DNA from: Planctomycetota bacterium
Lineage (GTDB): Bacteria > Planctomycetota > Phycisphaerae > UBA1845
Length of the DNA stretch: 64,000 nt
Reading direction: 5' to 3'
Assembly (NCBI GenBank): GCA_024280855.1
Contig: JAJRPG010000093.1
Location: 46,705-110,704, forward strand
Made by a program: the position numbers and the translations under genes. The notes beneath the pieces were generated by a model. The model ran no database searches. It had not been told where the DNA came from and saw only the letters and a list, made by a program, of their open reading frames with translations. Below are positions 26,133-36,200 of this stretch, in pieces. Within the stretch, counting starts at the first letter, position 1, and the number at the start of each line of letters is the position of its first letter.

Positions 26133-26500
26133 GATCCTAGCCTCCTTTGGCGCTGCGGTGCGCTTCAAAATAATGCCCCTGGCTACGCAAATGACACCCG
26201 ATGCATCACCCTAAACGTGGCCGTGATGGCTTCGTCTCCATCACACTAAATAACAGTACAACCTCTGTGCCACACAATTCCAAACATAACTAAAATCGAC
26301 ATTTTCAGTTCTAATGCAACATTAAGCCTGTATTTTCAGCTATTCGTCAGCTTTCTTGAACAAGATTTCCTAGGGAATCTGTTCGAACGAAAACTTGATT
26401 TCTCAGATGCAAGAATATAGATTCGACTATTACCCCATTTAGGAAAGCTTAATAATGTCTAAGTGGTTAATTCGTAATCGGACTTAACAGTAGCCATCCG
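26133..26500. other. Intergenic region upstream of the tetrahaem gene
   Basis: No gene. A weak sigma54-like site lies at 26257-26272. The rest is AT-rich with no other recognised signal. Confidence 0.4.
26257..26272 (-). promoter_or_regulatory. Weak sigma54-like promoter, tetrahaem gene
   Basis: Minus strand reads TGGCACAGAGGTTGTA: perfect -24 half, correct spacing, but GT for GC at -12. It is about 125 nt before the start codon. Plausible as one more member of the sigma54 set, but not secure. Confidence 0.4.
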
Positions 26501-27745
26501 TTATTTAGGATTGGCTTGTGCATCGCCCATCTGGTCAGTGGACGATTTGTCTGCCTCTAAAGCTATGATATTCACAGCTGGTTGTTCACGGTCGTAACGG
26601 TAAGCCTTGTGACAACCCGGCTGACATGAGCCACCATTATCGGAAGTTTGATAGTTTAACGGAATGCGCCACTGGCCGAATGGAACTGACGTGGCTATAT
26701 GGTGAGGTTGACTCGTGGCATGTACATCGTGACAGGCTCGACAGCTTCGCCCTTTGCTGCTTTTGTTGACGTGCAAATAGTGAAGGTTTCGCTCCCCATT
26801 ACGAAACTGAGTGGCTTCGTCTGTCTCAGATTCCTCAAAAGCCTCCACGTCGTGACAAGCGAAGCATAGCTCGTAAGCCTCCTCGTCGTAGGGTGCGTAA
26901 AACTTCTTTGGATAAGCGTTATTCACTAATGAAACGAAGCCGCTCGCGTGAGCGTTGTGACAGGCCAAGCAGTCCTTCTCTTGAATTGGTCCGTGGTGTT
27001 GTGGATTATCTTGAAGGTGGATTGCCATATTGGGGATAGTTCTTTCACCCAATTTAATGGCCTTATCGTGACAACTCATACACAGTTTTGCAGGTTCTAC
27101 AATCAACAGTTTTTCATTTTCAGATTCGTGGGCATGATGACAACTCAGACAAGCCTGCCCAGATATCGCGACACCGTGGGTTACGAGGGCATCGTCGAAC
27201 TGGTCCGCCATGTCATCATGGCAATTTAGACACAATTCAGGCACGGTAGCCGTTAACATTAAAGCCGTCTCACCACCATGTGGTAGATGACAAGAGAGGC
27301 ACTGTTCTTTGGCCGGTTCGTGCGCATGCGCTGCATCTTCAAGTGCCTCCTGCCTATCACTGTGGCAATCAACGCAAAGCTGCTCAATCGGTGAAATCAG
27401 TAGCGTCTCGTGCATCGAGCTATGCGCATCATGACAAACCAAGCAATCGCCAGCGGCTACCGGTCCATGTAAATGCTTGAGAGAGTCGAGTATTTCATCG
27501 TGACAGTCTAAACATAACGCCGCACCTTGCTCCGCAAACTCGAATTCGTGCTTCGTCTCGTCAGGCTGCTCATGACAAGCGTCGCATGCTCCTTGCACTA
27601 ACGGGCCGTGTATATAATTTTTTTTAGAAAAACCATCATGACATTTGGCACTCGCACAACTTTGGCCACTATTCAAACGTGTAGGCGGGGCAACATCGCC
27701 AACCATGCCTAAGCATAATGTCACTATAACCGCCTGAAAAAACAT
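26501..27745 (-). CDS. Multihaem cytochrome c, 11 CxxCH plus CX4CH and CX3CH
   Basis: 414 residues with an N-terminal signal peptide (FFQAVIVTLCLGMVGDVA). Repeats of about 40-45 residues pair a CLxCHD with a C(L/D)xCH(N/D)AH, i.e. doubled-CxxCH modules. Eleven canonical sites are counted, plus CASAKCH (four residues between cysteines) near the N-terminus and CQPGCH (three) near the C-terminus, for up to 13 haems. The start shares one base with the stop of the ResB-like gene, so it is the last gene of the kinase/regulator operon. Likely periplasmic. Confidence 0.92.
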   Translation of the reverse strand: MFFQAVIVTLCLGMVGDVAPPTRLNSGQSCASAKCHDGFSKKNYIHGPLVQGACDACHEQPDETKHEFEFAEQGAALCLDCHDEILDSLKHLHGPVAAGDCLVCHDAHSSMHETLLISPIEQLCVDCHSDRQEALEDAAHAHEPAKEQCLSCHLPHGGETALMLTATVPELCLNCHDDMADQFDDALVTHGVAISGQACLSCHHAHESENEKLLIVEPAKLCMSCHDKAIKLGERTIPNMAIHLQDNPQHHGPIQEKDCLACHNAHASGFVSLVNNAYPKKFYAPYDEEAYELCFACHDVEAFEESETDEATQFRNGERNLHYLHVNKSSKGRSCRACHDVHATSQPHHIATSVPFGQWRIPLNYQTSDNGGSCQPGCHKAYRYDREQPAVNIIALEADKSSTDQMGDAQANPK

Positions 27746-28929
27746 CAGTGATGCCCCCCCATCTGCGGCTGCGCGGAAGAAGTCATAAATGTAATAGCCA
27801 TCGGGCCTGCCTTAGTGTTCACGACGCGTCGCTCGTTCAGCGCAATCCACAATGGAGACGAAAGGTCAATCAACAACTTAGGCGAAAAACATATGGCCGG
27901 AACTGCCCCGGATTTGTCCGAACTGACATATTGTTCAACTAACTTACCATTAGCCAATGCATGACTGAAATGAAAACGGTAATTCGAACCGGCTATGACT
28001 ACTGTTTCATCTTTTTTCAATGCTTGATGCTCAACCTTTTTCATGTAGCGAGACCAAAGTTCATGGCGGTTGTTACCTGACATTACGATGACATAGTCTG
28101 GTGCTTGTGATTTGGCTTGAACGGGACAGTCTAGCCTAATCTTAATGGGCAATCGATCTGTGGCCTCAGAAATATAGTCTGGAAATTTTGAAAAGACCCA
28201 GCGTTTTTCTTGTCGATCTCCCGCTGTAATTCTAACTAAAACTGCTGGATTAATACGCTTTTCGGATTCATTCTTCGGCTCCGTAGCGTCTTTGTCCATG
28301 GCGAAGTGCGGATAGAATGCTTCAACTTTGATTGTCACCCCTAACGCTGGGAGCTGCTTTTTGCTTCCTTTGTTCACAGAAACGGTCTCGCGTTGTAAAC
28401 CGTCAGGACTACTTATGTGTAATGAGGGAGCCTTAGAGTACTCCGTTCGAAATTGTTCCCACAACAGATCGCGTGCCGAAGGATTTCCAACAGCCATGAA
28501 TCGCCATGTACCAATGAAACTAACCAGGCGATTGCGTTCCATATCGCCAGCAATAAGCCATCGCTGGTACGATTGCGAAGGGCCGTCGATCGATAAATAA
28601 ATCGCAGGATTTCCTACTCCATCTGTATGCACCACCGTCTGGTCAATTTTTGCGAGAGGCAAATAGTTTGTCAGTTCAAGTGCGCCAGCAAGCCAAGGCA
28701 ACTCGATATCCTGCGAAATAACGGCTGGCAATCCCTGATTAGAAAGTTTGATTTCGACATGCTTGGTGGCCAAGTTTTCTGAGTTCATCAACTTGTATTC
28801 AACCATTAATTTCTGGTCGGGCATAAGTGGGTGAGCGCCGTGCCCCCCCCCGTGCTGAGCAACAGTAGGTGTTACTAACAAACTAGTAGCCATTCCAATG
28901 ATAACGCCCATGTGCTGATGCAAGTTCAT
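27745..28929 (-). CDS. Secreted ResB periplasmic-domain-like protein
   Basis: 394 residues from the ATG at 28929 (AGGTGA ribosome site; the frame also has a GTG at 28938). Signal peptide (GVIIGMATSLLVTPTVAQ) then a His-rich start (HGGGHGAHP) and a His end (MGGHH). No membrane helix beyond the signal. Two segments match the periplasmic part of the ResB-CcsA protein in this window: NYLPLAKIDQ...GNPAIYLSIDG...RWLIAGD against RYLPDAVAIQ...SQPAIEISLAHG...AWIFAGR, and INPAVLVRIT...KRWVFSKFPDY against VNPAVEVEVI...KRLAFAKFPDF. It may help haem delivery or apocytochrome handling for the cytochrome encoded next. Function is inferred. Confidence 0.65.
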   Translation of the reverse strand: MNLHQHMGVIIGMATSLLVTPTVAQHGGGHGAHPLMPDQKLMVEYKLMNSENLATKHVEIKLSNQGLPAVISQDIELPWLAGALELTNYLPLAKIDQTVVHTDGVGNPAIYLSIDGPSQSYQRWLIAGDMERNRLVSFIGTWRFMAVGNPSARDLLWEQFRTEYSKAPSLHISSPDGLQRETVSVNKGSKKQLPALGVTIKVEAFYPHFAMDKDATEPKNESEKRINPAVLVRITAGDRQEKRWVFSKFPDYISEATDRLPIKIRLDCPVQAKSQAPDYVIVMSGNNRHELWSRYMKKVEHQALKKDETVVIAGSNYRFHFSHALANGKLVEQYVSSDKSGAVPAICFSPKLLIDLSSPLWIALNERRVVNTKAGPMAITFMTSSAQPQMGGHH

Positions 28930-28938
28930 GATCTTCAC

Positions 28939-30327
28939 CTATATGTTTTGTGTCAGACGCCCGACATGATGTCGGTCGCGCGGGATGCCCAATTCTTCCA
29001 TTTTTCGATACAAGCTCGACAGGCCTATACCCAATGATTCTGCCGAAGCCATCTTATTATTTGACATTTGATTCAGCACTTTCAGTATATGCTGACGCTC
29101 AAATGCTTGGGTAGCTGCTCGTAACTCATTGCAAGCTGATGTTGCCGCTGAGGAGGAATGGCTCATAGCAAAGCCAAGATCATCTCGCCCGATGATTTTA
29201 TCGTTGCAAAAAATAATGGCTCGCTCTACCACGTTCGCTAATTCACGCACGTTCCCCCGCCACGGATGGTTGGCCAATGCCTCAATAGCATCTGGAGAAA
29301 AACCCTCGCAATGCATATTAAGTTCCTGCTCATATTTGTCTGAAAAATGTTTGGCCAACAAAGGTATATCTTCGGTACGTTCACATAGTGGTGGCACGGT
29401 CAACCGAATGACGTTTAGGCGGAAAAATAAATCCTCACGAAATTTGTCGATCTCAATGGCTTTTTCTAACTCACGGTTTGTCGCCGCGATGATGCGTATC
29501 GTAACGGGTCGTAAACGATGATCTCCGACGCGCGTAATCGCTCGTTGTTCGATAGCACGTAATAAAATGGCTTGACTTTTCAGCGGGAAATTACCAATTT
29601 CGTCCAAAAATAATGTTCCGCCATCTGCGGCTTCAAAGTATCCCATGTGGTCGCTATTAGCACCGGTAAAAGCGCCACGACGGTATCCGAACAATTCACT
29701 TTCAACTAAAGAATCTGCAAGGCCACCACAATTGACTGCGACAAATGGTGCCTGCGATGTCACACCGCTATAGTGAATCGCGCGAGCTAACACTTCCTTT
29801 CCCGTTCCGCTTTCGCCGCAAATTAACACATTGCTCGTGGTTTGCGAAATGCGTTTTATCGCGTCCTTGAGGGCTAACATGGATGGGGACTGCCCGATCA
29901 TTTCCGTGCTATTATTTTGCCGAATTTGATCGCGAAGCACTTTATTTTGTTTAACAATTTTGTCTTGGCTGAGCAATCGCTTTAGTCGAAATACAAGCTC
30001 ATCGAAAATCAATGGCTTGCAGATATAGTCATTCGCACCACTTTTCATGGATTCGACAGCTGTCTCAACTTCGCCAAAAGCGGTAATCACAATGATGCCC
30101 GCATCGGGCGCAAGTTTTTGGGCGTGACCGATAAGTTCCATGCCTGTTACGCCGGGCATACGAAGATCAGTAATGATGGCATCAATCGAATTCGATTTGA
30201 GTGCCCGCAAGGCCTCGGTTCCATTGGGGCAAGCGATCACATCGAATCCTTCTCCATCGAGAACCTCCGCGAGATTCATACGAAGCGTATCTTCATCGTC
30301 GGCTAGTAGGATAGTGTGTTGACGCAT
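28939..30327 (-). CDS. Sigma54-dependent response regulator (NtrC/AtoC type)
   Basis: 462 residues from the ATG at 30327, chosen for its GGAGGT ribosome site and because the receiver starts there (RQHTILLADDEDTLRMNLAE); the frame is open further upstream inside the kinase gene. Receiver ~1-120 with phospho-Asp in IITDLRMPG. AAA+ domain ~140-375: Walker A GESGTGKE, sigma54-contact loop GAFTGA, Walker B GGTLFLDEIG, arginine fingers in FREDLFFRLNV. A Fis-type HTH closes the protein (ASAESLGIGLSSLYRKMEELGI). It follows the kinase by 1 nt. As the only sigma54 activator here, it is the likely driver of the nearby -24/-12 promoters. Confidence 0.96.
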   Translation of the reverse strand: MRQHTILLADDEDTLRMNLAEVLDGEGFDVIACPNGTEALRALKSNSIDAIITDLRMPGVTGMELIGHAQKLAPDAGIIVITAFGEVETAVESMKSGANDYICKPLIFDELVFRLKRLLSQDKIVKQNKVLRDQIRQNNSTEMIGQSPSMLALKDAIKRISQTTSNVLICGESGTGKEVLARAIHYSGVTSQAPFVAVNCGGLADSLVESELFGYRRGAFTGANSDHMGYFEAADGGTLFLDEIGNFPLKSQAILLRAIEQRAITRVGDHRLRPVTIRIIAATNRELEKAIEIDKFREDLFFRLNVIRLTVPPLCERTEDIPLLAKHFSDKYEQELNMHCEGFSPDAIEALANHPWRGNVRELANVVERAIIFCNDKIIGRDDLGFAMSHSSSAATSACNELRAATQAFERQHILKVLNQMSNNKMASAESLGIGLSSLYRKMEELGIPRDRHHVGRLTQNI

Positions 30328-30328
30328 G

Positions 30329-31774
30329 TTAACCTCCAGGCTGATGCTGCAAAATTGGCAACTCAATCGTAAAGACCGTACCTATTTTCTCGTCACTCTT
30401 AAAATCTATAGACCCGCCATGTTTACGAATAATGCCGTAACTCACGGCCAACCCTAAGCCCGTCCCCTGGCCGGCCTCTTTTGTTGTGAAAAAAGGTTCA
30501 AAAATTCGGCGTCCTATTTCGTCCGGTATACCCGAACCGGTATCTTTGATTTGGATGTAGATATTGCGCCCTCTTTTTCCTCCAGATACTTCTAGCTTGC
30601 CGCCATCGGGCATGGCATCTAAGGAATTCAACAACATATTGATAAAGACTTGTTGCATTTGACCTCGCATGGCAAATGTGGGGGGTAAGATTGGTGGGCT
30701 CTTGAAGGAAATATCTACTTGACGGGCGCGGCGATCATAGGTCACGAGTTTGACAGCTTCTTCTAGTGTCTGCGTAATGTCAGTACGCTCCCATTGATCG
30801 TTTCCAGGTCTTGCGATTCGCGCTAACTGTCGAACAATGTTCGAAATCCGCTGGATATGCAGTTCAATTAGCTCTAACTCTTCACAATTCGGAGCGATGG
30901 CTTTACGACGCTTTAGCAATTGAGCAATGGAGGATATACTGGAAAGCGGATTACCAATCTCATGTGCAATACCAGAAGCCAGTTGCCCAACAGCCACCAT
31001 CTTTTCCTTTTCAACCATCGATGCACGCATGCGCCCAACCTGAGCAGACTCTTCATCAAGTAGAAACATCAAGTTGTTAAAGGCTTCGCCAAGCTCAGCC
31101 ATCTCGTCTGGGCATGACTGGCGATAGACTGCACATCGTTGACATTTTTCTAAAGTTATATCCGGTGCCCCACATTCGACTGCGTTATCCGTTAATGCCA
31201 CGATCTGCCAGCAACGTTCACCCGGGGTATGATAAACTGGACACTGAGTTCGAGTGCATCCAAAGACGTCTCGACATCGAACGAGATAAGGATTCTCAAA
31301 TCTCGCTCGCGGCGAACCATCTGTTTTATATGAGGCAAGCACCGTACTCAACTGTTTGGCGGTTTTTGATAATCGAGCTTGCTGTTGCCACATGATGATA
31401 TACACGATACTGCCCGCTAGAACGGTCGTAGTCACTGCCCGTATCGTGAGCAGGAAATGTCTCATGCCAATCGATAGCTCAGGAAAAATATGTCTTTGAC
31501 CGACTTCCCAAAGCACAAAAAATATAGCAAAAGCAATAATTACCAACAGTGGGCCTAAGTATCTCGGCGAATGTTGTGCGGTTTGTGATTGAGGTAAACC
31601 CGAAAATGCCCCCAATGTTGGATCTTGGCATGGCGAATGACTGGATACTTGCGTATTTTCTAACATAAGAATTGGAAGGGAAACACCATTTATTTCTGCG
31701 CCGCTGTGCTGATTGTTTCCAGTATTTGTTTGCCCAGTAATCATGTCCGGTCCATTCCTGTTCACAGGATTCAC
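30329..31774 (-). CDS. Membrane histidine kinase with Cys-rich (CW) sensor segment
   Basis: 481 residues from a GTG at 31774 (an ATG lies at 31744). Two membrane helices (~72-91 and ~110-129) enclose a very short external loop, so sensing is probably cytoplasmic. Residues ~168-235 form a cluster of eight cysteines including CPVY, CW and CxxC, which suggests a metal, Fe-S or redox sensor. Then HisKA with H in SGIAHEIGNPLSSISS and HATPase with N, G1 (DTGSGIPDE) and G2 (GQGTGLGLAV) boxes. Partner of the sigma54 regulator encoded next, in one operon with a ResB-like protein and an 11-haem cytochrome. Confidence 0.95.
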   Translation of the reverse strand: MNPVNRNGPDMITGQTNTGNNQHSGAEINGVSLPILMLENTQVSSHSPCQDPTLGAFSGLPQSQTAQHSPRYLGPLLVIIAFAIFFVLWEVGQRHIFPELSIGMRHFLLTIRAVTTTVLAGSIVYIIMWQQQARLSKTAKQLSTVLASYKTDGSPRARFENPYLVRCRDVFGCTRTQCPVYHTPGERCWQIVALTDNAVECGAPDITLEKCQRCAVYRQSCPDEMAELGEAFNNLMFLLDEESAQVGRMRASMVEKEKMVAVGQLASGIAHEIGNPLSSISSIAQLLKRRKAIAPNCEELELIELHIQRISNIVRQLARIARPGNDQWERTDITQTLEEAVKLVTYDRRARQVDISFKSPPILPPTFAMRGQMQQVFINMLLNSLDAMPDGGKLEVSGGKRGRNIYIQIKDTGSGIPDEIGRRIFEPFFTTKEAGQGTGLGLAVSYGIIRKHGGSIDFKSDEKIGTVFTIELPILQHQPGG

Positions 31775-31817
31775 CAGCCTTGCAAAAACCTGTTAGATCC
31801 ATCCAGGAAACCATGTG

Positions 31818-31833
31818 TGCAAGTTCCGTGCCG
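31818..31833 (-). promoter_or_regulatory. Sigma54 promoter of the kinase/regulator operon
   Basis: Minus strand reads CGGCACGGAACTTGCA, one mismatch from TGGCACG-N4-TTGCA, with GG and GC 10 nt apart. Start of transcription would be near 31807, about 33 nt before the kinase start. This implies positive autoregulation. Confidence 0.8.
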
Positions 31834-31957
31834 CAGGATAAATACCCTTTCTTGATTGGAGTTGGCGGAATCAGAGACGACTACGGAACGGTTATTGCAA
31901 GGACTTACGAAGGCGGATTGCGCTTGCCGATTAGCGAGCAGAAATGGAGCCGACAAA

Positions 31958-32149
31958 ATGCGCATAAGGTCATTTACGAAACATAAAATCGCCCTCATAT
32001 CCATCCTCATGGCCCTGCCACTATCTATGGGTGGATGCCCGGAGTTCCGCAACGAGTCCATCAATGCCGTCGAGACTGCTTCGCGAGGTGTCATTGATGC
32101 CGGTGTAACATTGTTTTTCGATCAATTACGCACTGATGAGGTGAATTGA
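31958..32149 (+). CDS. Small lipoprotein of unknown function
   Basis: 63 residues from the ATG at 31958 with a GGAG site 9 nt upstream; the frame extends upstream but the signal peptide begins at this ATG. Signal peptide MRIRSFTKHKIALISILMAL with lipobox LSMGGC, then a ~35-residue helical tail (ESINAVETASRGVIDAGVTL). Family not recognised. It is divergent from the kinase operon and convergent with the pentahaem gene, ending 8 nt before that gene's stop. Confidence 0.6.
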   Translation: MRIRSFTKHKIALISILMALPLSMGGCPEFRNESINAVETASRGVIDAGVTLFFDQLRTDEVN

Positions 32150-32157
32150 TCCAAGAA

Positions 32158-32934
32158 CTATTCGTTCATCGGATGACAAGCAAAACACAAGGCTGATTTT
32201 TTGATAGGTATCGCCAACCGCGCCTTAGTGGAGGCAAATAGGTCATGGCAGGAGGTGCAGCTAACTTGGCCTTGGGGTAGTAAAATTTCTTTAGGTAATT
32301 GGCTCTGATGTCGTAATGAAACAAATCGACTGCCGGATCGTTGTTTTCGATAACGAACGCCAACCGGATGCTCGCCTCGCCCCCTACCTAGACCCGCCGA
32401 CGACATATTCGCGTGTCCACTAGCATTATTCGAGGCATTTACGCCATCATGGCAAGAAAGACACTGACGCGACGCACTATCCATCATACCGCTCGACTCC
32501 TGACCACTGGATTGACTCAAACTTTGGTGGGCATGCCCCATAACTGCCCAATGCGGTGAGGTTTGAAAGTTTCCAGGACCAGACGTATGACACTTTGCAC
32601 AAAATCCCGCTTGATTAGCTCGATCCGTATCACGTAAATAAGGGACATCTCGCTCCGATAAATCTGGCAGACGCTCGTGACATGTAAGACAGGTTATTGA
32701 ACCATCGTGCGCCAAAGGCCAATCAACAGGTATCTTCACGGCCTTTGATGGTTTCACGCCTACTTTATGGTTACGCTGACCTGGTCCATACCGAAGTCTC
32801 TCTGATAGACTATCTGCTTGTGAAAAGTTACTAACGAACACAATGGTAGCCATGAATAATAGTAGTCGATATGCCGGAATTTTCTTCCCCCTCAGATTCA
32901 GCAGACTTCTGTGAATCCAACTATCAAGATCCAC
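32158..32934 (-). CDS. Pentahaem c-type cytochrome
   Basis: 258 residues from a GTG start; a signal-like segment lies at residues ~20-40 (YRLLLFMATIVFVSNFSQA) after a basic N-terminus. Five CxxCH: CLTCH, CAKCH, CLSCH, CTSCH and CFACH. Spacing is looser than in the doubled-CxxCH proteins nearby. Divergent from the giant cytochrome gene. No sigma54 site was found upstream of it. Confidence 0.88.
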   Translation of the reverse strand: MDLDSWIHRSLLNLRGKKIPAYRLLLFMATIVFVSNFSQADSLSERLRYGPGQRNHKVGVKPSKAVKIPVDWPLAHDGSITCLTCHERLPDLSERDVPYLRDTDRANQAGFCAKCHTSGPGNFQTSPHWAVMGHAHQSLSQSSGQESSGMMDSASRQCLSCHDGVNASNNASGHANMSSAGLGRGRGEHPVGVRYRKQRSGSRFVSLRHQSQLPKEILLPQGQVSCTSCHDLFASTKARLAIPIKKSALCFACHPMNE

Positions 32935-33274
32935 CTATGAATGTTGTACGATATCGAAAATGACTACTTGCGTAATCGCAAAGTTTATATGACTGAGTCG
33001 CTACTAGCGCCAGAATCGTGCTTTTATACGCCGCAATACAACCTGAAATTCTCAATTATGGGAAACAAGGCCCCTCCCCTCAACCAAAAATGAGAATAGC
33101 AACACCCTATCGAACTGTCGCCCAATCGTAGTCAATTCGCCCACCCGAAGCGTTATGGCTATAAATTACGTCATCGGAATTCTAAGCAGCGAAATTAATC
33201 ATTTAGTGGCATATTTATTGCATATGAATTACGGGTATGTGCAAGTACACGGCATTGACTGTAAGGAGAGCCGT
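32935..33274. other. Divergent promoter region upstream of the giant cytochrome
   Basis: No gene. It holds the sigma54 promoter at 33207-33222 on the plus strand and an AAGGAGAG ribosome site at 33262-33269. No clear minus-strand promoter was found. Confidence 0.5.
33207..33222 (+). promoter_or_regulatory. Sigma54 promoter of the giant cytochrome gene
   Basis: TGGCATATTTATTGCA: GG and GC exactly 10 nt apart, exact TTGCA, and TGGCA at -24. Transcription would start near 33233, about 40 nt before the start codon at 33275. Confidence 0.8.
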
Positions 33275-36200
33275 ATGCGTTCTAAAATAATTATTATTGT
33301 TGGGCTTCTGTCTGTTGTTTCTCAATCAACTTACGGCGCTCATATCGCAACATGGACACCGAGCCTCGACAATCCTGGCAGAATGGCAATCAGTGCATCA
33401 CAGGTCCTCGTGACCGAGCCTCGTTCAGGCCGGATTGTTCGATTTGATCTTAACGGCACGCTGCTGGGAGAATGGGCAGAGCCATTACGCCCGGAGGGCA
33501 TCGCCATACATCCAGATGGACGAATTTTTGTCTCTCGCGGGGCCGATGCGACCGTCGGTGTTTATGATGCAAATTTCGATTTTCTACATTTACTTTCTGG
33601 CGGATCATTTAGTTTTATCAAGCCCACAGACTTGGCTATTGATGATACTACGGGGCGGATTTATCTCGTAGATAGTGGTGCGAATCGAATCTATGTATTC
33701 GAAACAGACGAGTCATTGGCGATGATCGTTGGCATCCGTGGCGACCGGTTTGGAGAATTCAAATACCCCAGCGCAGTTGCCATCGATAGTGCCAACGATC
33801 GCCTGTATATAGCTGATCAAGATAATTTTCGAATTCAAGCATTTACTAGAACTGGAATCTTTCTTTTTTCGTTCGGTTATAGAATTAAATATTTACCAGG
33901 CGGCGTAAGCGAAGGATGGATGCCGCGCACGACTGGACTATCCGTAGATAGCCAAGGCACTATCTATGTGGTTGATGCCTTGATGGGTACGCTCCGCGCA
34001 TTTGATCCTAGCGGCGCCGAACTTGCTCTGCTCGCTTCTCATGGCGTAAATCCAGGCGATTTACAAGTACCGGCTCACGTTGCTGCTGACGGAAATGGTC
34101 GTCTTTTTGTAGCTAATAGTAACGCAGGAAGCGTAGAGTTGTATGACGGGTATACCGCAGCACAGGGTGTAACTGCCGGCATAGTCTATCGTGGCACCAA
34201 CTTCAGCACACACGACGACCTCTGGCAATGGATGACTAAAGACCGGACACTTTCTGCAGCTAGGTCGCGAGATGGTACTAGTAAATCCTTATCAAAAGAA
34301 ATATTAAATGCTACGTCAACACCGCCAGGATGGGATGCGCCACACATGCTTGATGACTTATCGTGCGGTAGGTGTCATGGTATTGTCTCTCAACCTCTTG
34401 GGCATGAAGGCACTGTAGACGGGCAAGCCAATCTATGCCAGTCATGCCATAGCGCTGGAGGGCAGGCATCTGTATCATCAATTCGACAGGCAGACAGAGT
34501 CGATGCGGGAGGCGCAACACCTAGCGGTAGTGGTCGATCCCATGCTTGGGGGGTATCTGCGGTGAATGCCATAGTCGGATCAGTTGGCCCCGCTACAGGT
34601 AGCGAATTAGACTTGCATCTTCATAACGGAACTATCAAATGTGCGACTTGCCATAATCAACATAACAATGACGCCGACGCCCCCTTGCTTCGTGCAGATA
34701 ACACTGACGGTGCATTGTGTAAGCAGTGCCATGCCGATCATATAGGCCATACTCCAGGCGGTGCTTGGCAACCTACCTGCAAAGATTGCCACGACATGCA
34801 CGCGCCCATGAGCGGTAACCTTGCACTTATTGGAACGAGCATTCACAACCAAACATTGAACGTCGATAAACCAATTCTATTTACTGCAACAACTGGGGCG
34901 GGAAGCTTCGCCGACGGTGATCCTTCGGTCTACGATGGCATTTGCGAGTCATGCCATACAACTACAGCGTATCACCGGCAAGATGGTAGTGGTGCGCAAC
35001 ACAATGAAGGTCTGAGGTGTACTACATGCCATCTGCACAGTGCGGGATTCTTGCCAGTTGGAGGGTCATGTATCGCTTGCCATAGCTCGCCCCAGGATAA
35101 CGGCGACAACGTACCACCTGGTGGACGCGCTCCGGTAGTCAATGCTGATGGTAGTGGTGGCCATGACTTTGGTGGCGGTGTGTTGACGGATAGCGATTGT
35201 TTAACTTGCCATGATATGTCCGCCCATCAACAGGGCAATGTGAGGCTAAAGAATCCTGCCGACCCGAATAACCCATTGGCTGCGATCGTGTTGTTGGGCG
35301 ATCCTTCGACAGACACGGCTGAAGCAGCCAAGGTCACCGCACTTTGTGAAGATTGCCATACTAGTGAAGTTATTCACACGCCCAACAGTCCCTGGCAACC
35401 TGAGTGTGTTGAATGTCATAGCGTTCATGATCCAAGTAGTATGAATATTTTCCTTGTCGCGAAGTCCATCCGTAACCAAACCACTGGACTAGATGCTGGT
35501 GTAGTGTTTACATCTCAAACCGGCCCTAATAGTTTTAATGACGGTGACCCAGCCGCTCAAGACGGTGTATGCCAAGTATGTCATACCTCTACCAACTATC
35601 ATGTAAACGATGGTAGCGGCGCTCTTCATAATGAGGGTCAAGACTGCACGTCCTGCCATGGACATGACGCAGGTTTTCTCCCAAGTACTGGAGATTGCAC
35701 CTTATGTCACAACGCGCCACAGGACAACGGCGACGGAATTCCAGTAGGCGGTCGACGAGCTGTTATATCAGAATTTGGATTGTCCAGTCATCATTTGCAA
35801 GGTGCTAGTCTTGATATTGCAGATTGTGTTGTGTGTCATGATATGAGTGCGCATCAACAAGGCCAAGTTCGACTAAAAAATGTGGACGATCCGACAAACC
35901 CTGCCGTCGTGATCGTGCTTGCCCAGCAGCCTAGCATGGCAGTTGATGAGGCGATAAAACTAGAGGCATTCTGTCTGGCATGTCATGATGCCGATGGGGC
36001 TGCTGGACTAGCACCATTCACAGATGGAATCATGCCTTCGCCGATTGATAACTTGCAATGGGTTTCAGCTTCGCACAGACTCGGCGGGGCTAACGGACGA
36101 ATGACATGCTTCGGTGATGGCGAAACGTTCGGCTGTCATAACACCGGTCACGGATCGGCTAAACGTAAACTGCTTGCACCTGCCAACGCGACTCAACCTC

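Noticed and set aside
26314..26330. Possible sigma54 promoter TGCAACATTAAGCC (complement) upstream of the tetrahaem gene
   Set aside because: GG and GC are 9 nt apart instead of 10 and the -24 half is poor. The site at 26257 is better, although also weak.
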